A stretch of 64,000 nt of DNA from Cristatella mucedo (lineage: Eukaryota; Bryozoa; Phylactolaemata; Cristatellidae), in assembly GCA_009760855.2 (NCBI GenBank), contig WPIO01000062.1:2463715-2527714 (forward strand), in the 5' to 3' direction. Shown piece by piece: positions 1 to 18,489 of this stretch (position 1 is its first letter; each line of letters opens with the position of its first letter). Position numbers and translations under genes: made by a program. The notes below the pieces were generated by a model. The model had not been told where the DNA came from, did no database searches, and saw nothing but the letters and a program-made list of their open reading frames with translations.

Positions 1-209
1 TAGTGCATCGATGGTGGCAAGGTATAAGGTGGCAGACAGAAGTTGGCTATTTGAATACTGCTGTTGCTTGAGGCATCACATGCTCACCTGAGCATACAAT
101 TGTCTCTGCCTGAGGCATGCGGCTGCTGGTCTTGAAGTGCAAGCACCTTACCCATAAGGGAAGAGCCAGTGGCTTGGTGATATATAATTCAATTCTGACA
201 ACAACTTAC
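1..209. other. intron of the EML-like gene
   Basis: Starts with the GTAAGT donor after the third exon (on the minus strand, 209-204). No further exon or repeat recognised. Confidence 0.5.
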
Positions 210-8274
<8,065 letters not shown>

Positions 8275-8764
8275 CTAGCCGTCGCCGGCCAGCAACACGC
8301 AGGAGTCCTTGGTAACGTAAAGGCCACTCATTAATCGGGCATTCCCGCCCAGCCTTGACCTTTCGGCTGTGGGCTTCAGCTTCCTGCCGCCTATCGCCTT
8401 TCACATCCGAGCGGCTGCTACTGCTCATTCGCTTAGCGTTATAGACGTATGTCGATGCGTCGGCTTTTAGCTACGCTTGGCTGTGATTCTCGTGCGGCTA
8501 GCTCGGTGACACCGCCCGCCCCCAGCAAGACCGTTCGGTGAGGTCACTCGGAATTGGAGCGGGGTTAGACCTGCGTTCGCAACCCGATAAACGTCGCCGA
8601 CAACCACCAGACTTTACATACATTTATTCAGAGGACCGAACCTGAGGCCCGTCGACATATTAATTTTACCTGCACGCGTGCTAGTTCGCGGACTCATCGA
8701 ACACACTCCAGTCTGGAGGGCCCCCGCTGCTGACTCGCCAAGTTTCGCGGGCTTTTGCTGCTGG

Positions 8765-8930
8765 CTCACTAAGTAAGGCGGTTGCTTTTCACGACCGAGG
8801 TCCGAGGTCGTGGGTTCGAATCCTGCGGTGGGCGATTCCTTATCGTCACTGCAAGTGGTGGTGATAGTCGTAAAGGTTCTTCTGTCGCTAAAAAAAGAGG
8901 CCGTTAAATCAGCTAGTATTTTTTTATTTT
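8765..8930 (+). repeat. tRNA-derived SINE, family A
   Basis: tRNA-like head taaggcggttgcttttcacg with B-box gggttcgaatcc, body ctgcaagtggtggtgatag, 3' end gttaaatcagctagta plus T-rich run. A reference copy for the family in this window. Confidence 0.85.
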
Positions 8931-9276
8931 TCCCTACCCGGCGTAGCTTCAACCTCATGCGATCGAGCACACCGGGCGACCTCTGTTTGCTCGGGCTAGC
9001 TACTTACGTCGCGAGATGGCAGCGTGCGACACACGATACTCGAGATTCCTGTCAGCGGACTCTCTGCCGGCCCGTAGGCCGGCAGAGACGCTATCCCCTT
9101 TCTTTTCCTCGTAGCGGCTGACCTTACACCAGCTAACTCCACCCGCACTTTGCGTGCGATCTATTTGAGTGTATTTGAGCCACTTCTTATCTTAAGAACT
9201 CACTGCCTGTAGGCTCGCTTCGCTGAGTCGTAGTAGAATTACATGGCTATTAGCCAGTCCCGCAAGTACTGTTCTT

Positions 9277-9306
9277 GCCGCGTGACGGAAGTGCCGCGTG
9301 ACGGAA
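9277..9306. promoter_or_regulatory. tandem 14-bp element resembling CRE-half/ETS motifs
   Basis: gccgcgtgacggaa occurs twice exactly, 16 bases apart. TGACG is a CRE/ATF half-site, and CGGAAGTG in the first copy resembles an ETS site. About 1 kb upstream of the EML start codon; role unproven. Confidence 0.3.
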
Positions 9307-9375
9307 AAGGGCGGACGGACTTTCTCGCTTTAACTAGTAGGGATGCAAAAGTGATCAGCACGTCAGCAAAAAGAT

Positions 9376-9545
9376 CTTAGCAGATTAAACAGCCTCGTTT
9401 GAACAGCGACAAAAGATCCTTAACGGCTATCACCACCGCTTGCGGTTGGCAATAGAGGAACGTCCAACTGCAGGATTCGAACCCATGACCTCGATCGTGA
9501 ATAACGAACCTACCACCTGGGCTATCACGGCCCCGTCGCGTTCTC
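9376..9545 (-). repeat. tRNA-derived SINE, family A
   Basis: Reverse complement of the family: tail-like cagattaaacagcctc, body ctatcaccaccgcttgc, B-box ggattcgaaccc, then the tRNA-like head. Confidence 0.8.
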
Positions 9546-9879
9546 TTCACACAACTAAATGCTGCTTCGCTACCCAGCGTTAACAAATAGATTTCTTAAA
9601 GGTATTTTTAAAGTACACTTATGTTCATTTTATGATAAAAGAAAATCGTTTTAATTTACGTTTGATTAATATTATTCGCATATAAATGTTTCTCCATCTA
9701 ACTGAGATTTCTAAGCTTGGGAATCAATTGGTGGGCACACCAGCTAAGTAAACGCACACTCGGGGTCTCACTCCGAGATATTAAAGGCTCGGCCTACAAG
9801 TTTTCAGCATTCTTCACTAATAAATTTCGCACATTGACGCTTCCGTAAAGCCACATCCGGCTAAAGCAATTCATGAGTT

Positions 9880-10140
9880 ACTCACTGCGGTCCTCCTTAA
9901 GAGATTTTCCGAGGCTTCTGCATGCGATGTGGCTACCTTAATGAAGTCTAGTAAAAGACGTCGTCTGCTGAAGACCCTATAACATTGTCTCACTGGTCTT
10001 CGCTGGTGGACAAACTTAGCCGAGCCATAACTGAGATTTTTAGTATTTTTCTTGAAAAATAGGTTGTACCCAAGCCACCGGTAGTGACGTACCTTTGCAA
10101 AACATCAACTCATTCAACCATAATCCCATATAACTCATAC
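9880..10140 (+). mobile_element. L2/CR1-like LINE, fragment N-terminal to the reverse transcriptase
   Basis: Parallels 61,850-61,990: ctgcatgcgatgtggctacctta, then an ASACDVATLMKSSK-type translation, the linker block upstream of the RT fingers. Broken by stops. Confidence 0.6.
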
Positions 10141-10279
10141 ACAGATAAAACCATAAACCCGCAATAAACCTTAAAACCACATGCCCGTGACCTAAAGATC
10201 ACAAATGTCAGTAGCGATACAACTAAGATCAAAGCACCATGCGGCATCCACACAAGGGAGAAACATTATACAACACTAC

Positions 10280-12266
10280 TGTAGCGGCTTGCTGGCCTTT
10301 GCTGAATTTTAGCGAAAACAAGAGCTGCTCGGTGGCGGGCTAGAACTCCTTAGTCCTGCAGCAGTGAGCCAGAGAGGAGCGCCAGTGCGGTTAGAGTGCA
10401 AGAGCTTAAGAGTGTACCCAGGCTGGGTTCGGTTGGCAGGGACCGCACGGCTTTAGTGAGGGTTAGGGTCACCGGCTAGGCCGGGGTCGGACCCTACGGC
10501 ATGGCCGGATGTATGCGGTGATGCGAGGTCACCGGGGCTCTTGGGTATGGAAAGTTGGCCAAGTAAGTCGTGGTGTGGGAGGCTCCTGGTCTCACCGAGT
10601 AATGCACCTGGATTCGTGCAGGCGTGCTCCGGCGATGCTGCCACGCACGCAAGGGAACGATTACCCAAGGCCCGAGCGGAGCTGGATAGCTCGCTCGTTG
10701 TTGACTTGTTTATACCGCGTTCCCCCGTGTAGTGTGTTCGTGACCCCCCCCCCGTGTGTTGGCGTCTTTCGGTGGAAGCTTACGACTGTGGTAGTTGTCG
10801 ACTCGGACTAGCCAGAAGTTACTCAGCCAGCCGGGTTTTGGACGGCGTACGCCCCTACTGTTGGATTCGGAGTCGGTACAACGACAGGACTGCAGAAGCC
10901 GACTGACCCCAACTAACACGTATGTTCGCGCTTGCTGCGTCGTCTTGCGCCCCCGTAGTGTACTGTGTATATTACCCTCCCTGTAGACTTTTTTAGTTGC
11001 TCTGTTGTTGTTGGCGCATGCGTTATTATAAAAGATGTTTAACCTGACGGCCGCTCGTCTTACCCTAGCTCGGCGGCATGGCGAGCGGCAGCGTGGCCGG
11101 AGTATGTCGGGGTTTGGCGGGAAATAGCCTCTGACCCCTGGAACCCGGTTACAAGAGCAAGCCAGGAAGCTCTGAGACCAGTGGTGGCGATTCGGCCTTT
11201 AGAATCGGTTTGATACCCGCGGGAGCTGCTGATTGATGTTGGCTGGCCTGTCGACCTCCGCCATCACTCTGTCCAAAAAGAATCATTTGGAACCCATTCG
11301 CCATTCGAGCTGGACAGAGGTGCCCTTTCAGTGGCCTAGTGACGGTATTAATTCCGTACCATAATGGGCCACGGCGTCGGGCCCAATACCGCTAAGCTCT
11401 TGCCCCATTGCCGCGGCTAGGTATTTAAGAGCCGAGCGACGCTCACTCTTGGCCTTTTGTCCGGTTTCGCTTCGACGCCATCGGACTCGTTTCTCTGAAA
11501 GCGAGGGAGGAGGGCGGGCTGTTCGCTGGTGATGGACGGGACAGGACGAGACAGCGCTAGGAAAATTCGGTGGACTCCACCGAATACGGTCGTATCACGC
11601 CCGAGCTGGCATTTTGTGTTTCTTTTGAGTTTTGTGTGTGCGAGCTCGCACGTGGTCTTGGCATAAAGATTTGCCGGTGCGAGCTAAACGTAGTTGGTTT
11701 GGTGTGAGATATTCCGTTGGTTCGGGCTCCTCTGTCTATTTGGGTCGTTCCTCACTCTAGACATAAGTAGCCTAAGTGTGGAGACGTGTTTCCTCCGCAA
11801 GAGTGCTTGAGTTGGCGTGTGTGGGGTATTCCTACCGCACTGGTGGAAGCGGAGTCCTAGTTCTCCGGTCAGGGTTTAGGCTCCGGTTCAGGCTCCGCGT
11901 ATTTGGGTCGTTCCCCACTATAGACGTAAGTAGCCTCAGTGTGGAGACGTGTTCTCTCCGCAAGAGTGCTTGTGCTGTTGAGAACGTGTGAGGATTGTGG
12001 AGATAAAACTGAGTAAGACATGCAGCTACTTTGTGCGCTTGCGAATAACGCTCAGTAAAATCCCAAATTTATGAGTCTCGCTTTCCAATTCATGCCGCGG
12101 ACTCACGACCCCCTTTAGTAACGGTAAGTAGGTCAGCGCCAGAAACGCTCGTTTTGTGGCGGCCAGCTTATTGCGCGTAGGCGCGCACCGAACGGCATTA
12201 GGCGCTAGGTTACTCGGCTAGGTAAGCGGCAGGTCAAGCCTATTCCGCCGAGCCTTCGGCGTTACA
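10280..12266 (+). mobile_element. long terminal repeat, family 2 (solo), interrupted by a family-1 LTR
   Basis: Begins TGTAGCGG and ends GCGTTACA (TG...CA). Flanks are ctac and gtac, a possible 4-bp target duplication with one change. It contains a TATA-like ggtatttaagagc near 11,418 and gcgaataacgctcagtaaaatc near the end, where the partner copy at 23,513 has aataaa. An internal tandem duplication (about 11,730-11,820 and 11,885-11,980) repeats tatttgggtcgttcc and the aagtgtggagacgtgtt block. Without the nested 741-bp insertion it would be about 1.24 kb. No internal coding region is attached. Confidence 0.6.
10413..11153 (+). mobile_element. solo LTR, family 1, copy A (nested)
   Basis: Starts TGTACCCAGGCTGGG and ends CCCGGTTACA, flanked on both sides by AGAG (4-bp target duplication). 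Inserted inside the family-2 LTR. Contains a TATAAAAG box at 11,027-11,034 and a poly-C run near 10,745. Four other copies are in the window. Confidence 0.82.
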
Positions 12267-13421
12267 GTACCAGGCACATCTGGGGCACTCTCTTATCTGC
12301 AAATCTTATACTGAGCTTTTAAACTATGGAGCCTCACCCCTAAACAAGTTATGCTCCACAATCCGCCCTTCCAGGTTATTCAGTCAGTCAAGCAATTGCA
12401 TCATGTTCCTTGGAAAGCCAGAGCAAATACACCGTCTATTAGTGATGGTACCCTGCGTTTAATAAAACAAGTATTTACGTAACCACGAAGAAGCTCGTCT
12501 CTCGGCTCTCAACCGGTGGACTGTGTGATGCATTGTTGCAGTGCGGTTAAAACACAAGCGGCTACAACTGGGTGCCGAAAGCGACAGTTTATTGTGGGCC
12601 TGTTAGTTTCGCGGCGCAAGCACTTTACGCAGCGCGTACCGGACTGACGTAGTTAACTGCACGAATTCCCGAAGCCCGCGTATAATAAACTATCCTATGC
12701 GCACGTCGCTAGTGATTGTCCCAACCCCGAAGGCGGGCCGCTACAGCACCCCAAGATACGAGCAGTTAATTGAGTAGCCGGCAGAACACAACTGCGTAGT
12801 CTAAGTTGCACTTAGCTGTTCGTGGCCGTAGGTTCGACTCTCACGCTCTCAAAGCGTAGTCTCGCATCGACTACCAAGCTGCAGCCCCGAGTTCGGTCAG
12901 TCGTCCCTTTATATTCTCTCTCCTTTAACCTTTGACTTCGCGCGTAGCTGCTATTTCTACTTCAGAATCTTAGTCGGGGCACATCCTGACCGCATCGTCT
13001 GCGCCAGGTTTCATTCTAACTTTAGCGGGTAGACCAGGAGCCGGGCCTGTACTAGGTGTCCTTGTCGAACCCGCTAAGACTAGCACATTAGTCGCTCCAT
13101 CCCCTAATCGCATCGCCTGCATAAAGCTCTATTCAAACCTGAGCTATGTGGGTCAGGAGCTGGGTCTGTTCTAGGCGCCCTAGTCGACCCCGCTAAGGCA
13201 AGGGCTCCAATCGCGGCTAAGCTGAGAGCTGCACCAGTGCATACACACACATATATATATATATGTATATAATAAAGAGATATATTAGAAGGTATTCAAT
13301 AATAGCCTAGAGTATGATAAATTACATTATATATATATATATATGTTTTCATTAAAATATACGTAACAACGAGTTGCTTGGTCAAATCTACAACTTTTCA
13401 GTGACTAATTGGTCTCAAAGT
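12267..13421. other. unassigned sequence with possible LTR-like remnant
   Basis: GC-rich; AATAAA occurs at about 12,460 and ctacaactgggtgccgaaa at about 12,563-12,581 resembles an LTR end plus primer-binding site, but no partner repeat was found. A (TA)n stretch lies at 13,253-13,345. Confidence 0.3.
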
Positions 13422-13975
13422 CTACCTTGATGAGAATATATATATTGTGTCCTTTTTTAAGTATGTAGAATGTTTCTCAAGAAATTTGTGATACAAGTTG
13501 TAGGTATCCCAAAGGAATTTTCGTATCTGCGACTGGCATTTGAAAGCCAGTAGAATTCGGAGCTGGCACAAAGGTGGCTGGCACGTCCGTGTTTGCTGTG
13601 GTCTGGTCAAGTAGCTTCAGCATTTCCTTCTGCTTAAACGGCCATGTTAGAAGAGCACCATATTCGTCTTTCATGACCACAGAGACGAATGACACGCGAT
13701 GGCCTGCAAAACATGCGCTTGATCTTCTATAGAAACTGCCGAGAAACGTATGGCTCGATCCCTTTACGGCCACGCAGCCAGACGTTTTTGCCAAATTAAT
13801 TGATACCTTTACCAGTATCATCGCCATTGAAGTACATCCGTGAGCAGCTCTTGTAGCTAAATCGACTTGTATAGAACGGTGAGCTTTAAACCGATAGCGG
13901 GCGGCCTTATGCGGCATCTAGCTTTCGGTGACGATATCCAAAACGATCTTTTAGACCAAGGTACCGTCGTTGCTG
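13422..13975 (-). pseudogene. TRAF-type MATH domain pseudogene (two exons)
   Basis: Exon A (about 13975-13813) translates in pieces as DGTLV, KI, YRHRKLDA, SSPFYTSRFSYKSCSRMYFNGDDTG; exon B (13703-13422) as GHRVSFVSVVMKDEYGALL, TWPFKQK, LKLLDQ, then FLEKHSTYLKKDTIYIF. These are the signature blocks of the TRAF C-terminal (MATH) domain. The 109-bp GT-AG intron interrupts the Gly codon (G|GC). Lesions: TAA at 13953-13951, 13909-13907 and 13888-13886, a frameshift between the first two, and a one-base shift near 13495. No zinc-finger or coiled-coil exon was found upstream on this strand. It is paralogous to 40,735-41,253, with intron sequence still alignable, so it arose by DNA-level duplication. 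Confidence 0.87.
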
Positions 13976-15120
13976 GATGCGTCTAATGGCGGAAACCGGC
14001 GATCCGACAAATGTTGATCGCTTTTGGGAAGAGGGGTGTCGTGAAGCACAAGAGTCGTTATGTTGGGCCAGGGACTTTATTTCTGAATAAAACCAAAGAG
14101 CCGTGAAAGGTTAGATTATTGATGCCAATAACGCTTAGCTGATTAACGGTATCATTTGGCTTGCAATAGAAAAGCCCTAATAGCTATAGTAATAATGAAC
14201 ACAATGATTATACATTTGTCATAGCGCCCTCAGAGAACCTAATATAATCCTAGGAACTTTACATTTGCTGCTAAGCTATCACGGCCTCTTACAGTATGGA
14301 CTAAAGGATTGCCCGCCGAAGGGCTCGAACCTACGGTCGCGAAGAGCAAGCACCTTAGACCTGGGCTAAAACTCGGGGGGGGGGGCAATGCTACCTCATC
14401 TAAACTTCACCGGCTCAATAAGTGGATTACCGCATAAAATGTGTGTCGACCTTATGCATGCACCAAGAAAAACGGTGACGAGTATACAATTCCATAATGG
14501 ATCTGTCAGAAATGCAATCTCTTTAAAAGTACATGCATTCGAGTAAAAGTACATACATTGCCTTTACATTACAGCTGGCACCCCACATTACTCTGCCAGA
14601 TTCGTTGAAATCGTTTTTACGCAAATCAGAGGACCACAGCATAGGGTAGGATCCATCAAGGAATCCCACCGGAAAAGATGCAGGTCTGCCCCTCAACTCG
14701 GAGGTTCACTCTCAGTTATTACTGTCGCTCCACTGAACCCATCTCGGTCAGCCATTTCGCTATATATGCTAGCCAAGTAGGCAGCACAGCCTCTTCCGGT
14801 GGCTCTCCAGCACGTTGCTTGTGAGAAAGCGTTTCGTTTCGTTTCAGCTTCTTTTCTTTCAGGATGTTGATTCATGTCCATTGAAAACGTGTTCTGGAGT
14901 CTACCATTAATTTGCACTAAAAAAACTGGAAAATGCAAAGCTCAGCAGTCCAAATGTAAAACTCACTTTACACAAATCCGGCTGTTTTCCTACTACAATG
15001 CCAAATCAGCCGGTCAGTAGAAGTTTATACAAGTCGTTGACTTCACACGTTTATTTGCAGAAAGCGACGTGGTGCACTCCCACTGTATGGGTGTCTGAGT
15101 CCTCCTGAACCGGATGATTC
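13976..15120. other. mostly unassigned; short LINE and SINE remnants
   Basis: Holds a LINE tail on the minus strand at about 14,195-14,280 (gcgccctcagagaacctaa), a SINE-A-like B-box fragment (ggctcgaacc) at about 14,310-14,375 and a G run at 14,373-14,385. No coding motif. Confidence 0.45.
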
Positions 15121-15877
15121 TGTACCCAGGCTGGGTTCGGTTGGCTGGGACCGGACGGCTATAGTGAGGGTTAGGGTCACCGGCTAGGCCGGGGTCGGAC
15201 CTACGGCACGGCCGGATGTATGCGGTGACGTGAGGTCACCGGGGCTCTTGGGTACGGAAAGTTGGCCAAGTAAGTCGTGGTGTTGAAGGCTCCCAGTCTC
15301 GCCGAGTTATGCACCTGGATTCGTGCAGGCGTGCTCCGGCGATGCTGCCACGCACGCAAGGGAACGAGTACCCAAGGCCCGAGTGGAGCTGGATAGCTCG
15401 CTCGTTGTTGACTTGTTTATACCGCGTTCCCCCGTGTAGTGTGTTCGTGACCCCCCCCCCCCGTGTGTTGGCGTCTTTCGGTGGAAGCTTACGACTGTGG
15501 TAGTTGTCGACTCGGACTAGCCAGAAGTTACTCAGCCAGCCGGGTTTTGGACGGCGTACGCTCGTACTGTTGGATTCGGAGTCGGTACAACGACAGGACT
15601 GCAGAAGCCGACTGACCCCAACTAACACGTATGTTCGCGCTTGCTATGTTCGCGCTTGCTGCGTCGTCTTGCGCCCCCGTAGTGTACTGTGTATATTACC
15701 CTCCCTGTAGACTTTTTTAGTTGCTCTGTTGTTGTTGGCGCATGCGTTATTATAAAAGATGTTTAACCTGACGGCCGCTCGTCTTACCCTAGCTCGGCGG
15801 CATGGCGAGCGGCAGCGTGGCCGGAGTATGTCGGGGTTTGGCGGGAATTAGCCTCTGACCCCTGGAACCCGGTTACA
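15121..15877 (+). mobile_element. solo LTR, family 1, copy B
   Basis: TGTACCCAGG...CCCGGTTACA, 757 bp, flanked by ATTC on both sides (4-bp target duplication). Nearly identical to copy A except for a short ttgctatgttcgcg duplication near 15,640 and small changes. No internal element sequence. Confidence 0.85.
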
Positions 15878-16460
15878 ATTCTCGAATCTCTCTGAAGGGA
15901 TTGCGACATTGGAGTCCAGCTGCCGTTGTGTGCTGCTGCCTTTACACCAGAGACAGCTTCCTGGCATACGGGAAATCTTTGGCCCGATGTCGGCCCTCGG
16001 TAGCAGGAACTTCTCCCAGACAAAGGATGACAAATGCAAGCAGGATTCCGAAGGTGTGGGAAACCAGTTGCTTGGCTTCGTGAAAAAGCCTCGTCGCCGT
16101 CCCTACATGTGGTCTGAGTATATGCAGGCCGGTACCGCTCCTTCCTTAAACAGCTGTCGGGAGCATCACCAGTGGTGCATAGCTGTGGTCGGCCTGTGGT
16201 GTGGTTTGGACAGGCCGGTAACCACAGTCAGATGGTGGACTCACCATCGGGGTCGGCCAAAACACAGCCGTGGGCGAGGAGGGGGATTCAGTGGGGAGAG
16301 AGGGGCGAGTGAAGTCGTGCTCCCTCTGCTCTGTAGTAGAATAAACTGTTGGTGTTGGTTCCGTGCTGGCGTTCTTAGTGCAAGGCGTTCTTCGTGCAAG
16401 GCGCATAGAAGCACACTACAGATAAAAACCAAAGAGCCGTAAGCACTAGAAGCACTCGGC
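15878..16460. other. unassigned; possible LTR-like 3' end
   Basis: 16,330-16,440 has gtagaataaactgttggtg, similar in layout to a poly(A)-signal-containing LTR end, but the boundaries could not be fixed. ORFs here carry no recognised domain. Confidence 0.3.
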
Positions 16461-16471
16461 GATAGCTATCA

Positions 16472-16771
16472 ATGTCGTTATACAGAGATCAAGCTGCTGT
16501 AATGCAATGGCCAATCTTTAACAACGACGCCGACACACTTTTCGTCGAAGCCCGGGCGAAAGTCGACAAGTACGTGGGCATCACCCGTGCTCTGCTGTCG
16601 AGCGGTCACAGGTCGGTGGTGGTGAGGCCTTTTGTCTCGGTAGCTGGTTCCGAGCAGTTTTCGCTTCGGCGACTCTGCCTGTCCGACGCGATCTCGGGGT
16701 CCGAGACAGTATGGACCCCGTTCCGAAGCTGCCACTCGAGGGTAGCTCACGGCCCTGGCTGGTCAGGGTAA
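16472..16771 (+). pseudogene. ORF1-like fragment of an R2/NeSL-like retrotransposon
   Basis: LRRLCLSDAISGSETVW resembles LLWKLSISDAINGSVTVW encoded on the minus strand near 19,000, and RWHRISDAIIFSEAVRSF at 43,930. A repeated protein segment next to a reverse transcriptase suggests an element-encoded N-terminal region. Function unknown. Confidence 0.45.
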
Positions 16772-17039
16772 CTCGGATTAATTGTAAAGTTTTTGCAGTT
16801 CTTAATCAATCTTTCAACCTGCCTTCTCGACCCGTGGCAGAAGCTCGACACCCTGCAGATGTTCTTGCTCCCGCGAATAGACCTCTGCTGCGAAGGCAAG
16901 GTCTCTCGGGCGGGTCTGAAGCCGGCCAATAAGGCCCTGGTCGACCTCTGCTGAAGTGCATGTGACCTCCAGAGATTCTCCGTCACATTCCCTTCGCCCC
17001 ACTTTCCCTTCGTCACACTTTCCCTTCGCCCCACTTTCC

Positions 17040-18100
17040 CTTCGTCACACTTTTCTTCTCCTCGGAAGGCCTCAGCTCGTCCCCCTGTGGCGGAAATCGG
17101 CGATCCTGCAAGCGACACACGTCTGAAAGATGTTGGGATCGTCGGACAGGATGTGTCGGCCGTCGCTCCCCCACCTCCACGAAAAGGCCATAGCCATCGT
17201 CAACAGCACACTTAGAAGCGACAAGGAGCGCTTGCTTCCTCAGCCCGCGAGGGTCGGACATGGAAACAGGGTCGACCCTATGTCGCCCTGGACCCAGGCA
17301 TGCATGTGCCTGATCGGTCTAAGCGGCTGCTGTTGTATGACGGTTTCTCCGGCGGCGACCGTGAGTCGCGGGTAGCCCCCGTGGCTCCGGCCGGTCAGGC
17401 GCGGCAACTGGACCCTTTCCCTCAGCAAAAGCGCTTCCTCCCTAGTTATAAGGGTTGTCTGGAGCTGTCCTGCCTAGTAGAGTCGGCTCTGCATGATGCC
17501 GCTAAGAAGAAGCACACTCTCTATGGCACCTTCCTAGATCTTCTGAACGCCTTCCACAGGGTCCCCACGAGGCCCCTTTTTGTCATCTTGGGACATTGAG
17601 CATTCGTTCACCGAACCTTTAAAGAAGATGTATGCTGATGCATCCATCGTTCTGCATTTGGGCCCTGTTTGCTTGCCACCTTTCTAGCGGCGGCCGGCAT
17701 GCGCCAAGGGGACCCGCTCTCGCCCATCCTTTGGACGAGGTGATGGAGCCCCTGGTACGAAAGCTGGCTGCGAGATCGGATCGGCACGGGTATGCCCTAA
17801 GTTCAGCAAAGATAACCGTTTGCGCCTTGGCGGATGATCTAGCGGTTTTTGCCTGATCTCCGGTGTCCCTAAAACGCCTCCTCGATCAGGCGAATCGTAT
17901 AGCGGCCCGGATTGGTCTGTCCTTTTCCCCGGCGAAGTGCAGGATCCTCCTGCGCACCGTGTCGGTGACTGACCGCCCTCCGTTTAGGATTGCTTGCGCC
18001 GAGATCCAGCTTTTGGGGGCAGGAGAGTCGCACCTGTATCTTGGTGTCCCGAAGGGTTTTTTGTACCCCAGGACAGAGATTGAGAAAGGGGTGTAACTCC
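17040..18100 (+). pseudogene. decayed non-LTR reverse transcriptase (R2/NeSL-like group)
   Basis: In three frames and in order: QKRFLPSYKGCLE and LYGTFLDLLNAFHRVP (motif A, Asp present), GMRQGDPLSPIL (motif B, about 17,698), ALADDLAVFA (motif C, Asp-Asp present, about 17,825), GLSFSPAKCRIL and SHLYLGVPKGF. The motif A to C order and the LGVP block fit site-specific-type (R2/NeSL-like) RTs rather than the L2-like elements elsewhere. Several frameshifts and stops make it non-functional. No endonuclease domain was identified after it; it is cut by a LINE tail at about 18,150. Confidence 0.75.
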
Positions 18101-18149
18101 TCACCCGCGATATGGTCCTTATTCAGCACTCCCTCCTCACGCCCTGGCA

Positions 18150-18375
18150 AAAACTTAATGCTGTAAATGCAGCCACTAACAAAACTTGCATGCTGACCTT
18201 GTGCATGTTACCCCTCACGATGTTATTCTTGTAGTTTATCAAGCATGATACCACATATCACTCACAATTCGATTTTGTTTGCAGCAAATGTGAAGCACCT
18301 AGAAAGAGACTAGAAAGAGAGTTCTCTGAGGAGGGCTTTATCAAGTGCATTATTATTATCATTATTATTATTATG
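18150..18375 (+). mobile_element. L2/CR1-like LINE 3' tail
   Basis: cttgcatgctgaccttgtgcatg and aaatgtgaagcacctagaaagag, then ATTATTATC repeats. 3' end only. Confidence 0.82.
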
Positions 18376-18489
18376 CTCTCCACTCCTTCTAAATGCTCCG
18401 GTTAGAGTACCTTTGTTGTGCCAAATGGCTCCAGAAGAAGCTTTGCTCCCGACTGATAGAGCGGTGAGGGAGCTCTGTTAGATGACATG

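Larger units (their letters stand above)
8280..9330 (-). promoter_or_regulatory. CpG-rich upstream region of the EML-like gene (putative promoter)
   Basis: Directly upstream of the start exon the sequence becomes rich in CpG compared with the AT-rich surroundings (for example 8330-8620 and 8960-9120). No TATA box is obvious. A SINE copy sits inside (8765-8930). A promoter role is inferred only from position and composition. Confidence 0.4.

Noticed and set aside
8614-8970. 118-codon minus-strand ORF near the EML promoter
   Set aside because: Antisense of SINE-A (contains the B-box translated as GFEPTTSDLG); no independent support.
12785-12860. tRNA-like sequence with ggttcgactctc
   Set aside because: Acceptor stem and anticodon arm could not be formed; single B-box-like match only.
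16146-16442. ORFs on both strands at 15.9-16.4 kb
   Set aside because: No recognisable domain and overlapping shadows; probably LTR-like non-coding sequence.
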